A stretch of 5,659 nt of DNA, from contig DAOVDN010000093.1 of assembly GCA_030669465.1 (NCBI GenBank), forward strand, positions 1 to 5,659, in the 5' to 3' direction. How positions within the stretch are numbered: the first letter of the stretch is position 1; each line of letters begins with the position of its first letter. This DNA comes from Desulfobacterales bacterium (GTDB lineage Bacteria > Desulfobacterota > Desulfobacteria > Desulfobacterales > ETH-SRB1). The position numbers were made by a program, and so were the translations under genes. Of the stretch, positions 1 to 5,659 are shown piece by piece. The notes beneath the pieces were generated by a model that was not told where the DNA came from, made no database searches, and saw only the letters and a program-made list of their open reading frames with translations.

Positions 1-398
1 AGCTTGCGTTCGAGATCCTTGTGTACAGATAGCATTCGGCGTAAGCGAACAAAGGCGCGCATAATTTCGATATTAACCTGCACAGCACGCTTGCTTTTCA
101 GAACACTTGAAAGCATTGCAACCCCTTGTTCTGTAAAAGCATAAGGTAAATATTTTGAATGCCGGCCCTTCTCTAAGATTCCAAAATGGAATCTTAGAGA
201 TTTATATTCTTCCGCTGTCAATTGAAACATAAAATCATTCGGGAAACGATCAATGTTGCGTTTCACGGCTTTATTTAAATTCCCAGTAGTAACTCCATAC
301 AATTCCGCAAGATCACTGGCCAATATTACCTTATGCCCACGTATGAAAAGGATAATGTTTTCAATTCCATCAACCGGAATAACTCCATTTTTACTCAT
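1..398 (-). CDS. ORF6N domain protein (KilA-N-like putative DNA-binding protein), C-terminus cut by window edge
   Basis: Only the first 132 codons plus two bases are visible; the gene runs off the left edge, so its C-terminal part is unknown. The start is the ATG at 398, chosen because AAGGAG lies 5 nt upstream and the protein then opens in the usual ORF6N style. The visible chain is one ORF6N domain: an N-terminal segment with [21 protein letters not shown] (in two parts, about residues 16-36), then [20 protein letters not shown] (about 42-61), LRFHFG (68-73) and the family hallmark [18 protein letters not shown] (83-100), followed by a helical stretch ending in basic residues. ORF6N is known from phage and bacterial proteins related to KilA-N and phage antirepressors and is thought to bind DNA; no enzymatic residues are seen. 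It is the third cistron of the type I restriction operon, 11 nt after hsdMS. A role in regulating the operon or a phage-derived function is inference. The family call is firm; the function is not known. Confidence 0.9.
   Translation of the reverse strand, partial: MSKNGVIPVDGIENIILFIRGHKVILASDLAELYGVTTGNLNKAVKRNIDRFPNDFMFQLTAEEYKSLRFHFGILEKGRHSKYLPYAFTEQGVAMLSSVLKSKRAVQVNIEIMRAFVRLRRMLSVHKDLERK
171..199. repeat. Perfect 13-bp inverted repeat with 3-nt loop inside the ORF6N gene
   Basis: Arms CTCTAAGATTCCA (171-183) and TGGAATCTTAGAG (187-199) are exact reverse complements separated by AAA. In the minus-strand mRNA this gives a 13-bp, AU-rich stem closed by UUU. It lies in coding sequence, covering roughly residues 67-76 ([10 protein letters not shown]), so it is read through by ribosomes. 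No U-run follows on the transcribed strand, so it is not an intrinsic terminator. Its function, if any, is unknown. Confidence 0.85.
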
Positions 399-403
399 GA
401 ATG

Positions 404-409
404 CTCCTT
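404..409 (-). promoter_or_regulatory. Strong ribosome binding site of the ORF6N gene
   Basis: Reading the minus strand, AAGGAG is followed by CATTC and then the ATG at 398, an ideal spacing of 5 nt. The site starts immediately after the TAA stop of hsdMS (412-410), so termination and re-initiation are nearly adjacent. It is much the best Shine-Dalgarno of the three operon genes and fixes the ORF6N start codon. Confidence 0.85.
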
Positions 410-2779
410 TTATTCTCCCCAGATCTCACAGATTTTGTCCTTTATCTTTTTCTCAAAAATCTCAATTAGCTTTTTATTCGCATCCACAAGCTTTTGCTCG
501 GCTTCGATTTCAGCGACGATTTTTTCTTGGGTTTCCAACGGTGGTAGGGAGATTTGTTTCGTTTGATAAACATCATTTCTGTTTAGTCCTGGAACAGCCC
601 CACCTCCTTTTAATAAAGTTAAGTTCATTTGTTTCAATATGTAATACAGAAATTTGAAGTCGATTCTTATTTTGTCTTTTATGGCTATGTAATAAGTTGT
701 GTCTATTGGGAAGCAGTTTTCATCAAACCAGACAACTTCCCCGGCAGATCCTTTTCTGCCTACAATAATAGCTGGCCCTTTAATAAGATAAGAATCGTGC
801 CAACCCGTTATTCCGTTGGAACCTACTACTGGAAATGGCCCCGGTTTCCTTTTCTCTTTTGGCAAACTCGCACCATATTCCAAAGTACACATATTAGAAA
901 ATTCAACCATTAGCCAATCGGGATCGATTTTGATTGTTGGTTTGTAGTTCTCGACGACCTGTTTCGCGCCGTCAATGATTTTCTGATAACCGTCCAGTTC
1001 CACTACAATCTTTTCCTGAACTTCTAATGTTGGGAGGGGGATGCTCTTACACACCAGTTCTTTATAATGACGACTATAACCAAGATTCTTTATTTCAATG
1101 TTCTGCAATAGAAAATATAAAAATTTTGGATCAAGGTTATCATGAGGGCTTAATATCTTTACGCCATCAGCTCCAAGCACGAAGTCAAAATCAATATACT
1201 TGAAAATTCGTGTATGGTCTCCGAAAATAACTACTGGTCGTTCAACTGCATAAAGGCAATCTTCATCATTCCAGTATCCAGCAATATATTGTTCTGACTG
1301 ATCAATTATTGGATATTTTCCTGTCGGCAAGAAATCCGCTTTTTTTATTTTTTGAGGATATTTAACTTTTTCCAACACCTCCCCCAACTCTACCATCGGC
1401 CACTTCACATTGGCATAACTGATAGCCTCCCTATACCTGTCTCCGGAAAGGTTGTAATCTCCGGATTCGGCGATTTTTTCTTTGCTGACTATGTGAGCAA
1501 TTGTCTTGTCAGCTTCATCAAGGCCAAAAGTCTTGCCTTTTGCAATTGCCTCTTTCCATGCCTTGACGATTTTCAGAGCCTGGGGCAGATCGTTTTTATC
1601 AATGGTTCTGCGCTGGGCACCGAGATCAAAGCCGTCGTTTGACACCTTTACGAAAAGGATTTCACCAGTCTTTTTAGCCAGAGTTTTGTCCATTATCAGA
1701 ATGCTTGTTTTGACACCTGAGTATGGTTGAAAAATTCCGGCGGGCAGAGAAATGACCGCGTACAAATAGCCTTCGTCCACCAACATCTTGCGCAGGTTTT
1801 TATAGGCATTCTGGGACTGGAAGATGATGCCTTCGGGAACAATCACGCCGGCCCTGCCGTGAACGTTAAGGTGTTCCGCAATGTAGTCCACAAAAAGAAC
1901 TTCACTCCGTTTGGCCTTTATAGTGAAACGGGAATGGGGCCGGATTCCGCCCTTTGGCGACATGAAGGGCGGATTGGCCATAATCACGTCATACCGCTCA
2001 TCCCAGCGGTCTTCGCTGGTGAGCGTGTCGTATTCATAAATTGATGGATTTGCAAAGCTGTGCAGATACATGTTGACCAGAGACAGGCGCACCATGTCCG
2101 GGGAGATGTCATAGCCGCAGAAATTAGCCATAAGCCGGCCTTTATCGTCGGTGGTCAGGAGGTCGCCTGGACGGTTTTTTGTATTTTGACGAAGGATGTG
2201 TTTGTATGATGAGATCAGGAATCCGGCTGTGCCGCAGGCTGGATCCAGAACAGTATCCTCTTTGGCGGGTTCTACAATTTCCACGATGAAATCAATGACA
2301 TGCCGCGGGGTACGAAACTGCCCGGCGGCGCCCTGACTACTCAGAACGGAAAGCAAATACTCAAAAGCATCCCCCAGGCGTTCGCTGTGGTCATAGGCAA
2401 AGCCGTTTATTTCCTTTAAAAAGAGATTTAGTGTTTCCGGGTCTCTGTAGGGCAAAAACGCACCTTTGAAAATATCCCTGAAAAGCTGAGGAATATTTTC
2501 GTTTATATTCATCTTCTCTATTCCCTCAGCATAGAAGATAAGACGTTCGTGTCCCCCAAGTTTGCTGTCCAGCAGGCGGCTCCAGGCATACTGTTTGAAT
2601 TTGCCTGTAAAAAAAGTGGGCTTGCCTCCGAGTTCCTCGGTTTGATTGTCCATGTCATCCATGAACTTGTAGATCATGGCGATGGTTATCTGTTCTACCT
2701 GTGATTTTGGGTCAGGGACCTTACCCACAAGGATATCACGCGCGGAATCTATCCGCTTTTTTGTTCCATTATCAAGCAT
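410..2779 (-). CDS. hsdM-hsdS: Fused HsdM-HsdS: type I N6-adenine DNA methyltransferase with specificity subunit in one chain
   Basis: This 789-residue protein joins two normally separate type I subunits. Residues about 1-455 are a full HsdM: an N-terminal helical region ([19 protein letters not shown]), QFRTPRHV (154-161), the AdoMet motif [10 protein letters not shown] (179-188), GYD (222-224) and the catalytic NPPF (269-272) of N6-adenine methylases, ending in [11 protein letters not shown] as HsdM proteins usually do. The HsdS part begins directly at about 459 ([10 protein letters not shown]) with no linker. It has two target recognition domains, about 459-580 and 620-742, each closed by a conserved helix that starts I-x-LP-x-LE-x-QEKIV (580 and 743). 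At about 330 residues the S part is compact compared with the usual ~400. It should bind AdoMet, read a bipartite DNA site and methylate adenine; with HsdR it forms the restriction complex. The target sequence cannot be read from the protein. It follows hsdR by 22 nt with only a poor Shine-Dalgarno. The specificity half is clearly more AT-rich than the methylase half. Confidence 0.95.
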   Translation of the reverse strand: MLDNGTKKRIDSARDILVGKVPDPKSQVEQITIAMIYKFMDDMDNQTEELGGKPTFFTGKFKQYAWSRLLDSKLGGHERLIFYAEGIEKMNINENIPQLFRDIFKGAFLPYRDPETLNLFLKEINGFAYDHSERLGDAFEYLLSVLSSQGAAGQFRTPRHVIDFIVEIVEPAKEDTVLDPACGTAGFLISSYKHILRQNTKNRPGDLLTTDDKGRLMANFCGYDISPDMVRLSLVNMYLHSFANPSIYEYDTLTSEDRWDERYDVIMANPPFMSPKGGIRPHSRFTIKAKRSEVLFVDYIAEHLNVHGRAGVIVPEGIIFQSQNAYKNLRKMLVDEGYLYAVISLPAGIFQPYSGVKTSILIMDKTLAKKTGEILFVKVSNDGFDLGAQRRTIDKNDLPQALKIVKAWKEAIAKGKTFGLDEADKTIAHIVSKEKIAESGDYNLSGDRYREAISYANVKWPMVELGEVLEKVKYPQKIKKADFLPTGKYPIIDQSEQYIAGYWNDEDCLYAVERPVVIFGDHTRIFKYIDFDFVLGADGVKILSPHDNLDPKFLYFLLQNIEIKNLGYSRHYKELVCKSIPLPTLEVQEKIVVELDGYQKIIDGAKQVVENYKPTIKIDPDWLMVEFSNMCTLEYGASLPKEKRKPGPFPVVGSNGITGWHDSYLIKGPAIIVGRKGSAGEVVWFDENCFPIDTTYYIAIKDKIRIDFKFLYYILKQMNLTLLKGGGAVPGLNRNDVYQTKQISLPPLETQEKIVAEIEAEQKLVDANKKLIEIFEKKIKDKICEIWGE
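455..553 (-). repeat. Distal conserved helix of HsdS, second copy of an internal repeat
   Basis: Residues 743-775 (starting [15 protein letters not shown]) repeat the segment at residues 580-612. Eleven of the first fifteen residues match, and about 31 of 45 bases. In HsdS proteins this is the helix after the second target domain that pairs with its counterpart to hold the two domains apart and dock HsdM. The chain ends shortly after, in a lysine-rich helix. Confidence 0.75.
944..1042 (-). repeat. Central conserved helix of HsdS, first copy of the internal repeat
   Basis: Residues 580-612 (starting [15 protein letters not shown]) are the spacer helix between the two target recognition domains, repeated 163 residues later at 743-775. 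The length of this helix sets the gap between the two half-sites of a type I recognition sequence. The DNA here is more GC-rich than the target domains on either side, as expected for a conserved scaffold between exchanged modules. Confidence 0.75.
1340..1346 (-). other. In-frame A AAA AAA heptamer, candidate -1 frameshift or slippage site
   Basis: In the minus strand the codons ATA AAA AAA GCG (residues 478-481) contain the heptamer A AAA AAA in the X XXY YYZ register used by -1 frameshift sites. Another run of six A lies one base upstream (1348-1353). A -1 slip would add 12 codons and stop at TGA (1304-1302), giving a 492-residue protein that contains all of HsdM and lacks both target domains. 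I see no strong stem-loop just downstream, so use of this site is hypothetical; the sequence itself is certain. Confidence 0.4.
1376..1385 (-). other. Shine-Dalgarno-like GGGGGAGGTG inside hsdMS at the M-S junction
   Basis: The minus strand reads GGGGGAGGTG, with GGAGGTG matching the anti-Shine-Dalgarno over seven bases, at codons for L-G-E-V (residues 465-468). No start codon lies at a good distance downstream; the nearest ATG (residue 462, at 1396) is upstream of it. It could be a relic of a separate hsdS, a ribosome pause site, or chance codon use. Confidence 0.3.
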
Positions 2780-2801
2780 GTTTTAGTCTTTTATTAGAAT
2801 T

Positions 2802-5318
2802 TTACAAAAATGTGTTCAGGGAAACGTAGTCCTTTACATATTCAGGTATTACATTTCGCCACTCTTCAAGGTCCTTCAGATCGGCAATAGTCACCTTGGG
2901 GTTGGTGGCAAGACGATTGTATTCTTTCTTCTCTATGATGTCCCTGATCTTATTGTCCGTTACATAAGCCTTAAAAAAATCCCTGATTAGGGAAATATGA
3001 GAAGCATCTGGCTTGTGAATTGATACGAATTTATTTAATTCTTCATCAAGGAGTTCCTCTTTGGGCTTAAACCGGTCAATGCCTCCAAATGCCTTTTCAA
3101 TAATCTCCCACAACCAGAGCCGACGGTCGAGCTGGACCGACTTTCGCAGTTTATCCAAATTGAAGAATTCTTCCGGTTTATCAAAAAGATTCTTCCTGAT
3201 GTATTCCTCGGCTGCTTTGACATTACCGCTCTCATAGTGCTCGCGAACCGTATTATCATTTTTGACGGTTTCCTCGAACTGATCGTAGAATTTCCTATCG
3301 ATCTTCATTCCGTCAGAACCCACACGAGACTCTATATAAAACGATAAGGGGTCCGGTTTGATGCTTTCGAATTCATCAATGTTGATGCCGCCGCCATCAC
3401 CAGTGCTTGTGCCGGTTCCGGTGGGGGGCAGTTCCAGCACTTCGTCATAATTGAATTTTTCCTCAAAATACTCGCAGGTGGCAAAGAAATCGAAAAGTTT
3501 AAATGTTCCCTTTTCGTCTCTGTATTCCTCCATAAGGCCGCCTTCTTTTGTTTTATGAAGGAAAGTATATCTCCTTGTGCCCCGGCCCTTAATCTGTATG
3601 AAATCAGTGGGAGAAAATATAGGACGCATCAAGCAGAGGTTTAAAATATCTTCGCAATCATAACCGGTTGTCATCATGCCGACTGTCACGCAGACACGGG
3701 TCTTGGAACTGAGATATCCCTCCAGCATCCTGGTGTGCCCGTTCAGGTTGTTGTTTGCAAAACTGATTGAAAACTGCTGAGCGTCAGGAATAATCGAAGT
3801 TACCTGTACGGCAAAATCAGAGTTGTATTTTCCGGGAAACAGACTGTCAGCGAATATATTCAAGATCTGGGTGATTTTGGAAGCATGGTTCTGGCTTACA
3901 CAAAAAATGATGCTTTTACCGATTTCATTGCTCAAGGGGTCCCTATTTGCGTTTTCGAGAAAGGTCTTGCACAGAATTTTGTTTGTTTTCTCAGAAAAGA
4001 ACTTTTTCTCAAAGTGCTTCTGATAAAAGATTTTTTCCTCTAATTCCCCATCCTCGTTTTCCATAAGCACGGAATAACCAAGGTCGGATAGAAGCTGCGT
4101 AGTGATTTCCGTTCTGGCATCTACGACAAGCGGGTTGACCAGAAACCCATCCTTTACTCCATCTATAAGGCTGTACCTGAAAGTTGGAACCCCGCTTTCA
4201 CAACCAAAGGTTATATACGAATCGAGGAGTTGCCTGCATTCCCATTCTCGCGGGTCTTTTTTGCTGATCTTATCGGGATCAATTTTCTTCAGATAATCCT
4301 TTGGCGTAGCAGTAAGCCCCAATTTATAGCCCACAAAATACTCAAAAACAGCCCTACTGTTTCCGCTGATTGAGCGGTGGGCCTCATCAGATATGATCAA
4401 ATCAAAATCAGTCGGGGAAAACAGGCTTCTATACTTATTATTGAACGAAAGGCTTTGTACTGTTGAAACAACGATCTCAGCCTTGCGCCAATCATCGCGA
4501 TTTTCTTTGTAGATGACGCATGTATAGTCATTCTTCAGACAACGGACAAGATTCTTCCATGCCTGGTTTTCCAGCTCGATTCTATCGACCAGAAAGAGGA
4601 CGCGGTTGGCATTGCCTGTTCTTAAAAACAGCTTGATAACGGCGGCGGACGCAAGCGTTTTGCCGGTGCCTGTAGCCATCTCAAAGAGAAAACGGTTGTT
4701 CCCATGTTTTACAGACTCCTGCAAGGCGTAAATGGCATTCAACTGATAATGCCGTAAGAACTTCAGATTGTTCTCTTTGATAAAGGCATCGCGCTCATCT
4801 GGATTATTCCAGCGGGGAGCCGACCTGTACATAGGGTCCTGGGTGACAGCGATATAATCGGCTTCGACTTTTTCCTTAACAAGGTTTTCAGGATTGGGTT
4901 TAAAAGTCCTGTACCGGCCTAATGATTCCTGAGAGGGAAAGTCGGTTATAATGGAGGGATTACCATGCTCTAAGTCCCAGAAATAATGAAGATTTCCATT
5001 GGAAAGAATGACAAAGCGAACATTTAATGACTTGGCGTATTTGCGGGCCTGCTCTTTTCCGACCAACGGGTCTAATTTCTCGGATTTCGCTTCAAGCACA
5101 GCACATGGAAAACCCTTGGTATCGAGCAGGAGGTAATCCGCAAATCCGTTATCGGTTTTTTCGAAATCATCACCAAACTGGTCAAGAACCTTCTTCTTTA
5201 TTTTGACATTTGTTTCCAGCGCAATGTTGGCCGGACCGTTTTCGTCTTCAAAAAATCGCCACCCCGCATGGTGAAGGAGACTGTTGATCCTTATTCTTGC
5301 TTTAGCTTCTTTTTCCAT
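2802..5318 (-). CDS. hsdR: Type I restriction enzyme subunit R (HsdR), EcoEI-like nuclease/translocase
   Basis: This 838-residue protein is a complete HsdR. The N-terminal nuclease domain shows D61 and E76-A-K78 of the PD-(D/E)xK fold, with the accessory Q90-x3-Y94 motif typical of type I nucleases. The superfamily 2 helicase motor follows: Walker A ATGTGKT (215-221), FLVDRIELENQ (about 242-252), DEAH (311-314), LTATP (335-339), and the second RecA lobe with TVGMMTTGYD (about 545-554) and QIKGRGTR (575-582). A glycine/threonine-rich linker (about 631-644) leads to a C-terminal helical region of the EcoEI type, which is thought to dock onto the methylase. Length is close to EcoEI-class HsdR. 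With HsdMS it should translocate DNA using ATP and cut unmodified DNA far from the site. The start is the ATG at 5318: an in-frame TGA (5330-5328) closes the frame just upstream. Its Shine-Dalgarno is weak (GAGA, 8 nt away). It is the first gene of the operon. All key residues are present, so it looks active. Confidence 0.96.
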   Translation of the reverse strand: MEKEAKARIRINSLLHHAGWRFFEDENGPANIALETNVKIKKKVLDQFGDDFEKTDNGFADYLLLDTKGFPCAVLEAKSEKLDPLVGKEQARKYAKSLNVRFVILSNGNLHYFWDLEHGNPSIITDFPSQESLGRYRTFKPNPENLVKEKVEADYIAVTQDPMYRSAPRWNNPDERDAFIKENNLKFLRHYQLNAIYALQESVKHGNNRFLFEMATGTGKTLASAAVIKLFLRTGNANRVLFLVDRIELENQAWKNLVRCLKNDYTCVIYKENRDDWRKAEIVVSTVQSLSFNNKYRSLFSPTDFDLIISDEAHRSISGNSRAVFEYFVGYKLGLTATPKDYLKKIDPDKISKKDPREWECRQLLDSYITFGCESGVPTFRYSLIDGVKDGFLVNPLVVDARTEITTQLLSDLGYSVLMENEDGELEEKIFYQKHFEKKFFSEKTNKILCKTFLENANRDPLSNEIGKSIIFCVSQNHASKITQILNIFADSLFPGKYNSDFAVQVTSIIPDAQQFSISFANNNLNGHTRMLEGYLSSKTRVCVTVGMMTTGYDCEDILNLCLMRPIFSPTDFIQIKGRGTRRYTFLHKTKEGGLMEEYRDEKGTFKLFDFFATCEYFEEKFNYDEVLELPPTGTGTSTGDGGGINIDEFESIKPDPLSFYIESRVGSDGMKIDRKFYDQFEETVKNDNTVREHYESGNVKAAEEYIRKNLFDKPEEFFNLDKLRKSVQLDRRLWLWEIIEKAFGGIDRFKPKEELLDEELNKFVSIHKPDASHISLIRDFFKAYVTDNKIRDIIEKKEYNRLATNPKVTIADLKDLEEWRNVIPEYVKDYVSLNTFL

Positions 5319-5350
5319 AAGATTGTCTCAAAAGAAAATTGATTTTATCA

Positions 5351-5381
5351 TCTAATTTTCCAGAACTTATTGAGAATTAGA
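5351..5381. repeat. Imperfect inverted repeat in the hsdR leader
   Basis: TCTAATTTTC (5351-5360) and GAGAATTAGA (5372-5381) are complementary at 9 of 10 positions, with an 11-nt loop. It would sit in the 5' untranslated leader of hsdR, ending about 32 nt before the start codon. On the hsdR mRNA strand one C-A mismatch interrupts the AU-rich stem, so the hairpin is weak; on the opposite strand the odd pair is a G-U. There is no T-run suited to an intrinsic terminator. A regulatory role is possible but unsupported. Confidence 0.35.
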
Positions 5382-5425
5382 GTATCCTTTTTGAAGAGTT
5401 CCTTACTTATGTCTTTTCGATGTCA

Positions 5426-5454
5426 TCTATAACCTCGTAAAGTGAAAAAATCAA
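5426..5454 (-). promoter_or_regulatory. Putative sigma70-type promoter of the hsdR-hsdMS-ORF6N operon
   Basis: On the minus strand TTGATT (5454-5449) and TATAGA (5431-5426) are separated by exactly 17 bp, matching -35 and -10 boxes at four and five of six positions. Transcription would start near 5419, giving a leader of about 100 nt before hsdR. It lies between the stop of the upstream Fe-S protein gene and hsdR. The surrounding DNA is AT-rich, so chance matches are common. A second, poorer candidate (TTGATG then CATAAT, 15-bp spacing) lies just upstream. Confidence 0.5.
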
Positions 5455-5463
5455 TAAATCTAT

Positions 5464-5480
5464 TATGTTCCGCTATGTTC
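5464..5480. repeat. Seven-base direct repeat with 10-bp period upstream of the hsdR promoter
   Basis: TATGTTC occurs exactly twice (5464-5470 and 5474-5480) separated by CGC, so the copies are one helical turn apart. They end about 10 bp upstream of the putative -35 box of the hsdR promoter, a place where an activator or repressor could bind. Whether a protein binds here is inference; the ORF6N protein of the same operon is one candidate. Confidence 0.45.
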
Positions 5481-5511
5481 TGCATCAAAAACGGGTAAAG
5501 TAACGATAAAA

Positions 5512-5659
5512 TCAAATATAATTTAGTGTCTCAGCGTAGATTTCTACGGGATGTTTAACAAGGACTTTGCTTTGGGACCTGGAAAGCATGTCTGAAATCT
5601 GGATCATGCAGGCAGGGCATCCGGTAGCGACTATCGAACATTTAGTGCTTAAAATGTTT
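5512..5659 (-). CDS. C-terminal end of a (Fe-S)-binding cysteine-rich (CCG) domain protein, glycolate oxidase/heterodisulfide reductase type
   Basis: Only the last 48 codons and the TGA stop (5514-5512) are in the window; the rest lies beyond the right edge. The visible chain contains TGCPACMIQISDML followed by VKHPVEIYAETL. This is the final half-motif and tail of the cysteine-rich CCG domain found twice in GlcF, LutA and HdrB-like proteins, where the cysteines bind an iron-sulfur cluster or act in electron transfer. Cysteines at visible positions 7, 14 and 17 fit this. Such proteins usually pass electrons from an FAD-linked oxidase for a hydroxy acid such as glycolate or lactate; which substrate applies here cannot be told from the tail. 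It is on the same strand as the restriction operon, 193 bp upstream, and no clear intrinsic terminator follows, so read-through is possible. It is probably resident genome flanking the restriction operon. Confidence 0.82.
   Translation of the reverse strand, partial: NILSTKCSIVATGCPACMIQISDMLSRSQSKVLVKHPVEIYAETLNYI

Noticed and set aside
1396..1396. Internal ATG at HsdMS residue 462 as a start for a separate HsdS
   Set aside because: The upstream sequence is only a poor Shine-Dalgarno (AAGTGG close to the ATG) and the reading frame is continuous with HsdM; kept only as a remote possibility.
253..2044. Several open frames on the plus strand (for example 253-657, 333-566, 629-913, 1352-1642, 1506-1730, 1727-2044)
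   Set aside because: They lie opposite hsdMS and the ORF6N gene, whose minus-strand products have clear conserved motifs; the plus-strand translations show no recognisable domain.
3035..4296. Open frames at 3035-3259 (minus) and 3823-4023 and 4102-4296 (plus)
   Set aside because: All overlap hsdR in other frames and show no family resemblance.
5403..5426. Seven-codon open frame ATG...TAA on the minus strand in the hsdR leader, preceded by GAGG
   Set aside because: Its ATG overlaps the predicted -10 box, so it would not be transcribed from that promoter; only read-through from upstream would include it.
5465..5503. Twelve-codon plus-strand open frame starting within the direct repeat
   Set aside because: No ribosome binding site and no recognisable peptide; short frames like this are expected by chance.
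5535..5548. CGTAGA-TT-TCTACG inverted repeat near the end of the Fe-S protein gene
   Set aside because: It lies inside the codons for the conserved VEIYA segment before the stop, has only a 2-base centre and no following T-run, so it is not a terminator and is probably due to codon choice.
1..5659. CRISPR array, tRNA/rRNA gene, insertion sequence, integrase or attachment site
   Set aside because: No regularly spaced repeats, cloverleaf, transposase motifs or terminal inverted repeats were seen on either strand.

Overview
All recognisable genes in this window lie on the minus strand. The layout, read in the direction of transcription (right to left), is: (1) the last 48 codons of a (Fe-S)-binding, cysteine-rich 'CCG-domain' protein of the glycolate-oxidase/heterodisulfide-reductase type, entering from the right edge and ending at 5512; (2) a 193-bp spacer (5319-5511) with a plausible sigma70-type promoter, a short direct repeat just upstream of it and a weak leader hairpin; (3) hsdR, the restriction/translocase subunit of a type I restriction-modification system (5318 to 2802); (4) after 22 nt, one long gene in which the methyltransferase subunit HsdM and a two-target-domain specificity subunit HsdS form a single 789-residue chain (2779 to 410); (5) after 11 nt and behind a strong Shine-Dalgarno, an ORF6N/KilA-N-like putative DNA-binding protein (398 to beyond the left edge).

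Genes 3-5 look like one operon, hsdR - hsdMS - ORF6N. HsdMS should both recognise and N6-adenine-methylate the target. HsdR should join it to form the ATP-driven translocating nuclease that cuts unmodified incoming DNA. The role of the ORF6N protein is not known; its placement as the last cistron makes a regulatory or phage-related role possible, but this is inference.

The organism is a Gram-negative-type bacterium of moderate GC with standard bacterial signals. From memory, the tail of the Fe-S protein and the HsdM N-terminus resemble proteins of Desulfobacterota (sulfate-reducing 'deltaproteobacteria'). That assignment is a guess from protein style, not a search.

The type I system itself is a known kind. 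The points that deserve a second look are the M-S fusion carrying two target domains (a stoichiometry puzzle), an in-frame A AAA AAA slippery heptamer just past the M-S junction whose -1 frame would release a normal-length 492-residue HsdM, the sharp drop in GC exactly at the specificity module, a perfect 13-bp inverted repeat inside the ORF6N gene, and a one-helical-turn direct repeat beside the putative operon promoter.
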